A stretch of DNA of 5,704 bases from Gammaproteobacteria bacterium. Its GTDB lineage: Bacteria; Pseudomonadota; Gammaproteobacteria; GCA-001735895. Below, piece after piece: positions 1-5,517 of this stretch. Numbering within the stretch: the first letter of the stretch is position 1; each line of letters opens with the position of its first letter. The notes under the pieces were generated by a model. The model was not told the origin of the DNA. It did not search any database and worked only from the letters and a program-made list of their open reading frames with translations. The position numbers were made by a program, and so were the translations under genes. The DNA lies in NCBI GenBank assembly GCA_027293245.1, contig JAPUFZ010000341.1, positions 1 to 5,704 of the forward strand. The letters run 5' to 3'.

Positions 1-1926
1 AAAAAAGAAGTCAATGGTTTTCCAGCATTTGCCTCGGTGGAAGACTTGCCCGGCTGCCCCGATGCCGCCTTTGTCGGCGTCAATCGCCACCTCACTATTG
101 AAGTAATCAAATCGCTTCAGGCAAACGGAGCCGGTGGCGCAGTTTGCTATGCCTCGGGTTTTCTTGAGGCCGACGAAACCGGTGGCCAGCTACAATCGGC
201 ACTGATCGAAGCGGCCGGGGATATGCCGGTTCTCGGCCCCAATTGTTATGGCTTTATCAACTATGCCGACGCTGCCTTATTGTGGCCCGACCAGCAGGGT
301 GGGCGCAGGCTCGAAGCCGGCCAAACCGGTGTCGCCATTATTGCGCAGTCGTCGAATATCGCGGTTAACTTCACCATGCAGCAAAGAGGCCTGCCACTGG
401 CCTATATTCTCACGGTCGGCAACCAGGCCCTGGTCGGCATGTCGGACCTGGCCCTGACGCTACTCGATGACCCGCGTGTCAGCACTGTGGGATTATACAT
501 CGAAGGCTTCGACTCGATTACCGGCATGGAGGCGCTGGCGAAAAAATCCCGCGCCCTTGGCAAGCCGATCGTGGTCTTCAAAGTGGGCAAAAGCGAACAG
601 GCGCAAGCCACTACCCTGTCACACACCGCATCGCTGGCCGGATCACGGGCCGCTACCGAGGCATTCCTGTGGCGCTATGGTTTTGGCCAGGCGCATTCTA
701 TTTCGACCTTTCTGGAGTCATTGAAACTATTGCATGTTTGCGGAACACTCGATGGCTATCGGCTATCGTCGATGAGTTGTTCAGGCGGCGAGGCGAGTAT
801 TATTGCCGATTCAGCAGTGGGCAGGAAAGTCTATTTTCCAACGCTGGATGAGCATCAAAAACAACCGGTAGAAGCCGCCCTTGGGCCACTGGTTACAGTC
901 GCCAATCCTCTCGACTATCACACCTATTGCTGGGGTAATGCCGAAGTCATGACCGCAGCCTATAACGGCATGGTCGGCAACTATTTCGACCTGAATTTTC
1001 TCATTCTCGACTTTCCGCATCGACAGCGCTGCGACGACTGGGAATGGCATATTGCGGTCGAGGCTTTTGACTCGGCACTCAAGGCCCAGCGCGCAAAAGG
1101 TGCGTTTGTAATTTCGATGCCGGAGAATATTTCGGAAGACTATACCGAAGCATTCATGCGAAAAGGCATCGTCAGTCTCTACGGTATTGACGAGGCCCTG
1201 CAGGCGGCAGAGATTGCCGCGGATATCGGCAGCGCATGGCGCCGGACAGAAAGCGAGCCGCTATTGCAGCTGAGGCTAACAGAATGCGATAAAATCACGC
1301 TCAATGAGGCCGAAGCCAAACATAAACTGGCCGAGTTCAATGTGCCGATACCCGCGAATGAAACTGTCAGTTCGGTACAACAGGCGCTGGACAGTGCCAG
1401 CACACTGGGCTATCCACTGGTCCTAAAAGCACTGGGTATCGCCCACAAGACCGAAACCAATGCGGTACGCCTGAATCTGCATTCTGCCTGTGAAGTTGCC
1501 GAGGCAGCGACGTCTTTGCTCGAACTAAGCGACCAGTTGTATCTCGAATCGATGGTAGACTCGGTCGTCGCCGAACTCATCGTCGGCGTCACCCGCGATC
1601 CCCAGTTCGGCCTGGTACTGAGCATCGGCAGCGGTGGTATTCTGGTCGAGATCATGAAAGATATTCGAACTCTACTCGTGCCCGCGGGCCGAAGTGACAT
1701 TGAAAATGTGCTCACCGAATTAAAATCAGCACCCTTGCTCACCGGCTATCGTGGCAAGCCAAGGGCTGATATCGAAGCCCTGGTCGAGGTGATACTGGCG
1801 ATACAGAATTATGCAATAGCCGAGGCCGACGAACTGGCGGAACTCGACGTCAACCCACTATTAGTGCGCGCACAGGGCGAAGGTGTATTCGCTGCGGACG
1901 CGCTCATTGTCTTACAGGAGAAATAA
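1..1926 (+). CDS. NDP-forming acyl-CoA synthetase (acetate-CoA ligase family), 5' truncated
   Basis: This enzyme family joins a carboxylic acid to CoA using ATP, giving ADP and phosphate through a phosphohistidine intermediate; it is cytosolic. The reading frame is open from base 1, and the residues before the first GTG (37) still match the family, so the gene begins outside the window, probably by 50-60 codons. The 641 visible residues (numbered from base 1) run as follows: end of the CoA-binding Rossmann domain (about 1-90, GPNCYG at 79-84), succinyl-CoA-ligase-like domains (about 100-400, AQSSNI at 115-120, SHTASLAGS at 207-215 with the likely phosphorylated His208), and a C-terminal ATP-grasp domain (about 430-641, K476, HKTE 482-485, GSGG 543-546, DVNP 616-619). 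No GNAT acetyltransferase domain follows. The stop lies four bases before the CaiD-like gene, so the two are probably co-transcribed. The neighbour suggests a carnitine-type or betaine-type acyl substrate, but this is inference; acetate or another short acid remains possible. Confidence 0.9.
   Translation, partial: KKEVNGFPAFASVEDLPGCPDAAFVGVNRHLTIEVIKSLQANGAGGAVCYASGFLEADETGGQLQSALIEAAGDMPVLGPNCYGFINYADAALLWPDQQGGRRLEAGQTGVAIIAQSSNIAVNFTMQQRGLPLAYILTVGNQALVGMSDLALTLLDDPRVSTVGLYIEGFDSITGMEALAKKSRALGKPIVVFKVGKSEQAQATTLSHTASLAGSRAATEAFLWRYGFGQAHSISTFLESLKLLHVCGTLDGYRLSSMSCSGGEASIIADSAVGRKVYFPTLDEHQKQPVEAALGPLVTVANPLDYHTYCWGNAEVMTAAYNGMVGNYFDLNFLILDFPHRQRCDDWEWHIAVEAFDSALKAQRAKGAFVISMPENISEDYTEAFMRKGIVSLYGIDEALQAAEIAADIGSAWRRTESEPLLQLRLTECDKITLNEAEAKHKLAEFNVPIPANETVSSVQQALDSASTLGYPLVLKALGIAHKTETNAVRLNLHSACEVAEAATSLLELSDQLYLESMVDSVVAELIVGVTRDPQFGLVLSIGSGGILVEIMKDIRTLLVPAGRSDIENVLTELKSAPLLTGYRGKPRADIEALVEVILAIQNYAIAEADELAELDVNPLLVRAQGEGVFAADALIVLQEK
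1915..1920 (+). promoter_or_regulatory. Shine-Dalgarno of the caiD-like gene
   Basis: CAGGAG lies ten bases before ATG 1931, inside the last codons of the ligase gene. It supports ATG 1931 over the in-frame upstream codons (open back to 1883), which would overlap the ligase and add residues the CaiD family lacks. Confidence 0.7.
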
Positions 1927-1930
1927 ACCC

Positions 1931-2713
1931 ATGTCTGAAGTGATAAAAACCAAACGAGTCGGTGGCATTTTCGAAGTTACCCTCGATCGCCCCAAGGCCA
2001 ATGCTATCGATCTGGTCACCAGTCGCCTGATGGGTGAGACTTTTAAAGAATTCCGCGACGATCCTGATTTACGCGTGGCGATTATACGCACCGCTGGTGA
2101 CAAGTTTTTTTCCGCCGGCTGGGACCTCAAGGCAGCGGCCGACGGCGACGCTGTCGATAGTAACTATGGTGTTGGTGGATTCGCTGGCCTGCAGGAATTA
2201 CGCGGTCTTAACAAGCCGGTGATCGCCGAGGTAAACGGTATGGCGGTTGGCGGTGGTTTCGAACTCGCACTCTCGGCTGACCTGATCTATGCCTCCGATC
2301 ATTCTTCGTTTGCACTACCCGAAATCAAAGCCGGAACCCTGGCAGATGCCGCAACGCTTAAACTCCCGAAACGGATTCCCTACCACATCGCCATGGAAAT
2401 GCTCTACACCGGCCGCTGGATGGACGTGCAGGAAGCCCGTCGCTGGGGACTGGTAAATGAAATCCTGCCGGCCGATAAACTATCGGAACGAGTCTGGGAA
2501 ATTGCCGAACAGCTCGAAGCTGGACCACCGCTGGTATTCGCTACCATCAAGGAAGTCGCTCGCGAAACCGAAGGCATGAAATTTCAGGACGCACTGAACC
2601 GTATTACCAAGCGCCAGTTTGAGAGCGTTGATATCCTCTACGGTAGTGAGGATGGACTCGAAGGTTTTAAAGCTTTCGCCGAGAAACGCGAACCGGTCTG
2701 GAAGGGACGCTAG
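1931..2713 (+). CDS. caiD: Carnitinyl-CoA dehydratase / crotonobetainyl-CoA hydratase (CaiD-like crotonase)
   Basis: This crotonase-fold enzyme most likely interconverts crotonobetainyl-CoA and L-carnitinyl-CoA. The 260-residue product is nearly the same length as E. coli CaiD (261) and, compared from memory, shares long stretches with it: LDRPKANAID (18-27), FFSAGWDLKAAA (59-70), GGGFELAL (107-114), FALPE (127-131), and the terminus EKREPVWKGR. The two catalytic glutamates of the family are present at E111 and E131. The oxyanion-hole segments are SAGWD (61-65) and GGG (107-109). One difference is GTLADAATLKLPKR (135-148), where most crotonases have a Pro and a Gly-Gly before RLP. I believe related bacterial proteins share this variant. 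ATG 1931 is chosen because it has a Shine-Dalgarno and gives the family length. The gene follows the acyl-CoA synthetase by four bases. A different 4-trimethylammonio acyl-CoA, or another enoyl-CoA, is the main alternative substrate. Confidence 0.88.
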   Translation: MSEVIKTKRVGGIFEVTLDRPKANAIDLVTSRLMGETFKEFRDDPDLRVAIIRTAGDKFFSAGWDLKAAADGDAVDSNYGVGGFAGLQELRGLNKPVIAEVNGMAVGGGFELALSADLIYASDHSSFALPEIKAGTLADAATLKLPKRIPYHIAMEMLYTGRWMDVQEARRWGLVNEILPADKLSERVWEIAEQLEAGPPLVFATIKEVARETEGMKFQDALNRITKRQFESVDILYGSEDGLEGFKAFAEKREPVWKGR

Positions 2714-2751
2714 GAGCATAGTCCCACCTCGGGAGTAAGGTCCTGGTTGAA

Positions 2752-2769
2752 TTAAAGGTGACGGAGGGA
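2752..2769 (+). repeat. Palindromic repeat A, copy 1 (left arm only)
   Basis: Bases ttaaaggtgacggaggga match the left arm of the full copy at 2917-2963 exactly. No right arm follows directly; instead the sequence runs into unrelated DNA and then element B. The arm could pair with the right arm of copy 2 (2947-2963), which would make 2752-2963 a 212-bp unit with inverted ends enclosing B. Confidence 0.8.
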
Positions 2770-2796
2770 ATAGCACTGCCTTAAGCCCAGAATTAG

Positions 2797-2893
2797 CGTC
2801 ATCCCGGCCTCCGAGCCGGGATCCAGGGTCGCTGAAAGCAACCAATTTACTGGATACCGGCGGTCCGACGTTTCGGTCAAGCCCGGTATGACG
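2797..2893. repeat. Composite palindromic element B (REP/MITE-like, 97 bp)
   Basis: The ends CGTCAT (2797-2802) and ATGACG (2888-2893) are inverted repeats, as are ATCCAG (2821-2826) and CTGGAT (2850-2855). Each half also folds alone: a perfect 8-bp stem at 2801-2808/2815-2822 with a 6-base loop, and a 7-bp stem at 2854-2860/2883-2889. It resembles the widespread proteobacterial intergenic repeat type with GTCATCCCGG...CCGGGATCCAG halves (recalled, not searched). No coding potential is evident. Confidence 0.8.
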
Positions 2894-2916
2894 ATGCTGT
2901 TGATTTATGGTAGGTA

Positions 2917-2963
2917 TTAAAGGTGACGGAGGGATTAAATTTTAACCCCTCCGTTACCTTTAA
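2917..2963. repeat. Palindromic repeat A, copy 2 (complete)
   Basis: A 17-bp left arm, ttaaaggtgacggaggg (2917-2933), pairs with 2947-2963, with one G-T type mismatch at 2955. The AT-rich centre (2935-2945) is itself nearly palindromic, so the whole 47 bp can form one long hairpin or cruciform. It lies just upstream of the ATPase gene. A GTG inside it (2923) is in frame with that gene but is not a credible start. Confidence 0.9.
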
Positions 2964-3018
2964 CCCTCCCCTGAGCCAATTTAACCTTGCAAATATGAAC
3001 TGTCGGTGCAAGAATGCG

Positions 3019-4230
3019 ATGATGATTAAGCGTGAAATCTTGGACCTCGTTCACCGCCGCCTGGATCAATTTGATAGCGTGGCTCTTGTCGGTCCCAGGC
3101 AGGTAGGAAAAACCACATTGGCTCGCGTGATCGCGGCTGAGGCTGGACAAAAAATGCGCTACCTCGATTTGGAAAACCCATCTGACCGGCAATTGCTTGA
3201 CGATCCAGATAGCTATTTTTCTGCATACGCGGACCACCTGATCATATTGGACGAAGTGCAGCGAGCACCTGAAATATTTCAGGTGCTGCGCGGTCAAATT
3301 GATCAAAGGCGGCGCATGGAAGAGATGGCTGGGAAGTTTCTTATTCTCGGTTCGGCTTCGATGGATTTGCTGCGCCAATCATCTGAAAGCCTGGCAGGCC
3401 GTATCAGTTATGTAGAGATGGCGCCGTTGACCTTTCGCGAGATCATCAGGAACGATCAGAACAGAACCGAAAATGCGCAAAGCGTGATCGATGGCCTCTG
3501 GCTGAAAGGCGGGTTTCCCGAGAGCTACATGCGCCAGGATGAAGATGCATCGCTTCAATGGCGCCTGGATTTCATCCAGACCTATCTGGAACGCGATATA
3601 CCTCAGTTCGGTTTGCAGGTCGCGACGGACCAACTAGCTCGCTTCTGGCGGATGCTTGCCAATGATCAAGGTGAATTGTTCAACGCTCAGCGATTTGCAC
3701 GGTCACTGGGCGTGAGCGGACACACCATATCGCGTTATCTCGATATTCTCGAGAAACTCCTATTAGTTCGAACTTTACAACCCTGGTCCGTTAACACCGG
3801 CAAGCGTCTTGTTAAATCACCGCGACCTTTCGTGCGCGATAGCGGAATCCTGCATGCGTTGCTTAACCTGCAATCTATGGATGCGTTGCGAAGCCATGCT
3901 GTTTCAGGGAAAAGCTGGGAAGGCTTTGTCATAGAAAATTTAATTGACGCATCCAGGGGAAAGGCGCGCCCATATTTCTATCGCACAGGAGCTGGCGCAG
4001 AGGCTGACCTTGTAATGGAATTTGCACCTGGCCAATGCTGGGCGATTGAGGTCAAACTCAGCAGCGCACCGACAGTTGATCGCGGCTTTCATAATGCGGC
4101 CGACGACATTGCAGCAGCACGGCGTATTCTTGTTCACAAAGGCAAGGAGTGCTTCCCGATGCGGGGTGGTATTGAAGCCATGCCGTTGCTCGATGCGATG
4201 AACGAAGTCAGTGCTGCGGTGGGGGCGTGA
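3019..4230 (+). CDS. AAA ATPase with DUF4143 / PD-(D/E)XK-like C-terminal domain
   Basis: A 403-residue member of the widespread single-gene ATPase family with DUF4143, whose cellular role is largely unsettled. Visible features: Walker A GPRQVGKTT (25-33), Walker B LIILDE (74-79) followed by VQRAPE, GSAS (111-114) followed by LAGR (125-128), a helix-turn-helix-like stretch (about 214-255), KSPRPFVRDSG (266-276) and WEGFVIENL (300-308). A nuclease-like core follows, E328-x-D330 then E344-V-K346, as in PD-(D/E)XK folds; whether it cuts DNA is unknown. No signal peptide or membrane segment is seen. The start is uncertain: ATG 3019 and ATG 3022 both fit the usual MIKRE-type beginning, ATG 2995 is possible, and none has a clear Shine-Dalgarno. 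The open frame back to GTG 2923 runs through repeat A and is rejected. The gene stands alone, with A copies on both sides, and converges on the PuuE-like gene, suggesting an accessory gene acquired independently of its neighbours. Confidence 0.88.
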   Translation: MMIKREILDLVHRRLDQFDSVALVGPRQVGKTTLARVIAAEAGQKMRYLDLENPSDRQLLDDPDSYFSAYADHLIILDEVQRAPEIFQVLRGQIDQRRRMEEMAGKFLILGSASMDLLRQSSESLAGRISYVEMAPLTFREIIRNDQNRTENAQSVIDGLWLKGGFPESYMRQDEDASLQWRLDFIQTYLERDIPQFGLQVATDQLARFWRMLANDQGELFNAQRFARSLGVSGHTISRYLDILEKLLLVRTLQPWSVNTGKRLVKSPRPFVRDSGILHALLNLQSMDALRSHAVSGKSWEGFVIENLIDASRGKARPYFYRTGAGAEADLVMEFAPGQCWAIEVKLSSAPTVDRGFHNAADDIAAARRILVHKGKECFPMRGGIEAMPLLDAMNEVSAAVGA

Positions 4231-4269
4231 CGGTGGATACATCATACATTGCCTGAACACTCAGTTGGA

Positions 4270-4300
4270 CTGACAAAGATCATGGGTCGCGCTCTATAAT
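4270..4300 (+). promoter_or_regulatory. Possible sigma70 promoter in the convergent intergenic region
   Basis: CTGACA (4270-4275, five of six to TTGACA) is followed after 19 bases by a perfect TATAAT (4295-4300). The spacing is longer than ideal and no gene lies downstream on this strand, only palindrome A. It could drive a short RNA of about 100 nt or antisense transcription into the PuuE-like gene, or be a chance match. Confidence 0.25.
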
Positions 4301-4364
4301 CGACACTGAAATTCTTGAGTTTCACCAGCCTGTTGTCATTCTTGGTGACCCAGGTAGGGATAAA

Positions 4365-4409
4365 TTAAAGGTGACGGAGTGACTAAAATTTAATCCCTCC
4401 GTCACCTTA
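4365..4409. repeat. Palindromic repeat A, copy 3 (complete, diverged)
   Basis: The arm ttaaaggtgacggag (4365-4379) repeats copies 1 and 2. A perfect 12-bp stem (4368-4379 with 4397-4408) continues, with a few mismatches, through an AT-rich centre around 4384-4392. It sits between the convergent ATPase and PuuE-like genes, where a hairpin could end transcription from both sides. There is no strong T-tract, so a dedicated rho-independent terminator is not shown. Confidence 0.88.
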
Positions 4410-4439
4410 TCAATCAGATTGTAGCGGTTAAGACTAACT

Positions 4440-5366
4440 CTAAATTCCAATTTTCAAATCCGCGTAATGCGCCAGCCAGTGCCTGGCAATATCCTCACGA
4501 CGGCATATCCACACGCGGTCATGTCCAGTCATGTAATCGAGTATTTGATGCAGGGCACCGATGCGTCCGGGGCGTCCCAGCAATCTGGCGTGCATGCCGA
4601 TGGTCATCATTTTCGGGGTAGTTTCTCCCTCGGCATAGAGCTGATCGAAACTATCCCTGATATAAGTAACAAATTCTGAACCGAGCTGGTAATCGTGTTC
4701 GCCGCGTCCAAATTTCGAGTCATTGGTATCGAGTGAATAGGGCATCAGTAACAGGTCTGGGTAGTCGGTTGACCAGTAAGGTAGATCATCGTTGTAAACA
4801 TCCGAATCGAACAGGAAACTGCCCGCTTCGACAACCAGGCGGCGGGTATTCATCGATGGCAGGCCGGCATAGTAACCCAGCGGTGCCGCACCAGTTAAAG
4901 CTTCCACCTGCTTTACGCTTTTAGCAATGTGTTCTCGTTCCTCTGCTTCGGAAAGGGTGTCGTAGTCAATCCATCGCCATCCATGCGGTTGCAGATCAAA
5001 ACCGGCGTCGATCATGGCACGCAATGCGTGCGGATTTTGTTCGCCGGCCAGACCGACCAGGTTCACCGTAGCCGGTAGGCCACGTTCGTTAAAGGCTTTG
5101 AGTATGCGCCAGTAACCGACTCGCGAGCCATATTCATAACTGGATTCAATGTTCAGATCTCGCCGGCCCAGCCGCGCATTGACCGCCACATCTGAAAGGC
5201 GTTCTTCGGAGCAATCGTCTCCATTTAAGACACAACGTTCCCCACCCTCCTCGTAATTGATACAGAAATTAACCGCAATACGGGCCTCGTTGGGCCAAAC
5301 GACAGGCGGGTACTGGTCACGATAACCAATCAAGTCACGTGTTGGAATGCCGAGATTTTTACTCAT
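4440..5366 (-). CDS. PuuE-like NodB-fold hydrolase (allantoinase / polysaccharide deacetylase family)
   Basis: The 308-residue product has nearly the length of Pseudomonas PuuE, the metal-independent allantoinase that opens the allantoin ring during urate breakdown, and follows it closely from memory: RDLIGY (10-15), NYEEGGERCVLNGD (37-50), SSYEYGSR (75-82), HGWRWIDY (128-135), NTRRL (173-177), DSDVYNDDLPYW (187-198), LDTND (212-216), and GMHARLLGRPGR (257-268). As in PuuE, the second metal-binding His of true deacetylases is absent (W132 stands near that place). Differences are QPHG where PuuE has SHG, and GLPSMNTRR where PuuE has GRTGPNTRR, losing an arginine. These may alter the substrate, so I withhold the gene symbol. 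ATG 5366 has a strong Shine-Dalgarno (GGGGAGAG, seven bases away). No other purine genes are nearby; the gene is divergent from an acetoacetyl-CoA synthetase gene. Likely cytosolic, since no signal peptide is seen. Confidence 0.85.
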   Translation of the reverse strand: MSKNLGIPTRDLIGYRDQYPPVVWPNEARIAVNFCINYEEGGERCVLNGDDCSEERLSDVAVNARLGRRDLNIESSYEYGSRVGYWRILKAFNERGLPATVNLVGLAGEQNPHALRAMIDAGFDLQPHGWRWIDYDTLSEAEEREHIAKSVKQVEALTGAAPLGYYAGLPSMNTRRLVVEAGSFLFDSDVYNDDLPYWSTDYPDLLLMPYSLDTNDSKFGRGEHDYQLGSEFVTYIRDSFDQLYAEGETTPKMMTIGMHARLLGRPGRIGALHQILDYMTGHDRVWICRREDIARHWLAHYADLKIGI

Positions 5367-5517
5367 TGAAATACTCTCCCCAAAGTTTGCTCGACAGAAT
5401 CGAATGATTACGCGGGATCACCGACCGCCACTGAAAAAGTTTATCTAGCCATGTTATGCCGAATCAATCCAGAGTAAAATGGCGATCTTTTAATTTGATC
5501 GATCTGGTGAAAATTCT
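5367..5517. promoter_or_regulatory. Divergent promoter region between the PuuE-like gene and aacS
   Basis: This 151-bp region must carry the start signals for both genes. On the minus strand TTGATT (5462-5467) and TAAACT (5438-5443) are 18 bases apart and could be a weak promoter. On the plus strand TAAAAT (5475-5480) is a possible -10 without a clear -35. An imperfect operator-like inverted repeat, CGATC (5483-5487) with GATCG (5497-5501), lies between the plus-strand -10 and the aacS start. The Shine-Dalgarno sites are GGGGAGAG (5374-5381, minus) and GGTGA (5506-5510, plus). Confidence 0.4.

Larger units (their letters stand above)
2714..3018. other. Repeat-rich intergenic region between caiD and the ATPase gene
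   Basis: About 300 bp without a convincing gene. It contains a half copy of palindrome A, the composite palindrome B, a full copy of A, and a small inverted repeat just before the ATPase start (CTTGCA 2986-2991 with TGCAAG 3007-3012). I saw no classic terminator with a T-tract after the caiD-like gene; the palindromes may serve to end transcription or stabilise the message. I also saw no convincing sigma70 promoter for the ATPase gene. Confidence 0.7.
4231..4439. other. Convergent intergenic region after the ATPase gene
   Basis: Non-coding stretch between the stops of two convergent genes. It holds a small 5-bp hairpin (4261-4273), a TATAAT hexamer (4295-4300) and the third copy of palindrome A near its right end. 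I saw no protein-coding frame of note. Confidence 0.6.

Noticed and set aside
1410..1742. Minus-strand open frame of 110 codons inside the ligase gene
   Set aside because: It is fully antisense to the conserved ATP-grasp domain, has Ser/Arg-rich low-information composition and no start signals.
2480..2845. Minus-strand open frame of 121 codons across the caiD end and element B
   Set aside because: It lies antisense to the well-supported CaiD-like gene and reads through palindrome B; its product shows no recognisable domain.
2751..2963. A and B palindromes as an insertion sequence with its own transposase
   Set aside because: No transposase-like frame lies between the repeats; if mobile, they would be non-autonomous.
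2935..3378. Minus-strand open frame of 147 codons over the start of the ATPase gene
   Set aside because: It opposes the Walker A and B coding region and runs through repeat A; the plus-strand protein is clearly the real one.
4261..4273. Small hairpin tcagt-tgg-actga after the ATPase stop as a terminator
   Set aside because: The stem has only five base pairs and no T-tract follows, so a rho-independent terminator is not supported.
4331..4360. Possible decayed fragment of element B (gtcattcttggtgacccagg)
   Set aside because: Only GTCAT and CCAGG match the B half, with no stem between them; this is too little to separate from chance.
2752..4409. Repeat A copies as a CRISPR array
   Set aside because: Only three copies with very different spacing (165 bp and about 1.4 kb), each a long palindrome and one only half complete; there are no spacer-sized intervals and no cas genes.
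4467..4679. Plus-strand open frame of 70 codons within the PuuE-like gene
   Set aside because: Antisense shadow of the conserved C-terminal part of the PuuE-like protein, with no recognisable domain.
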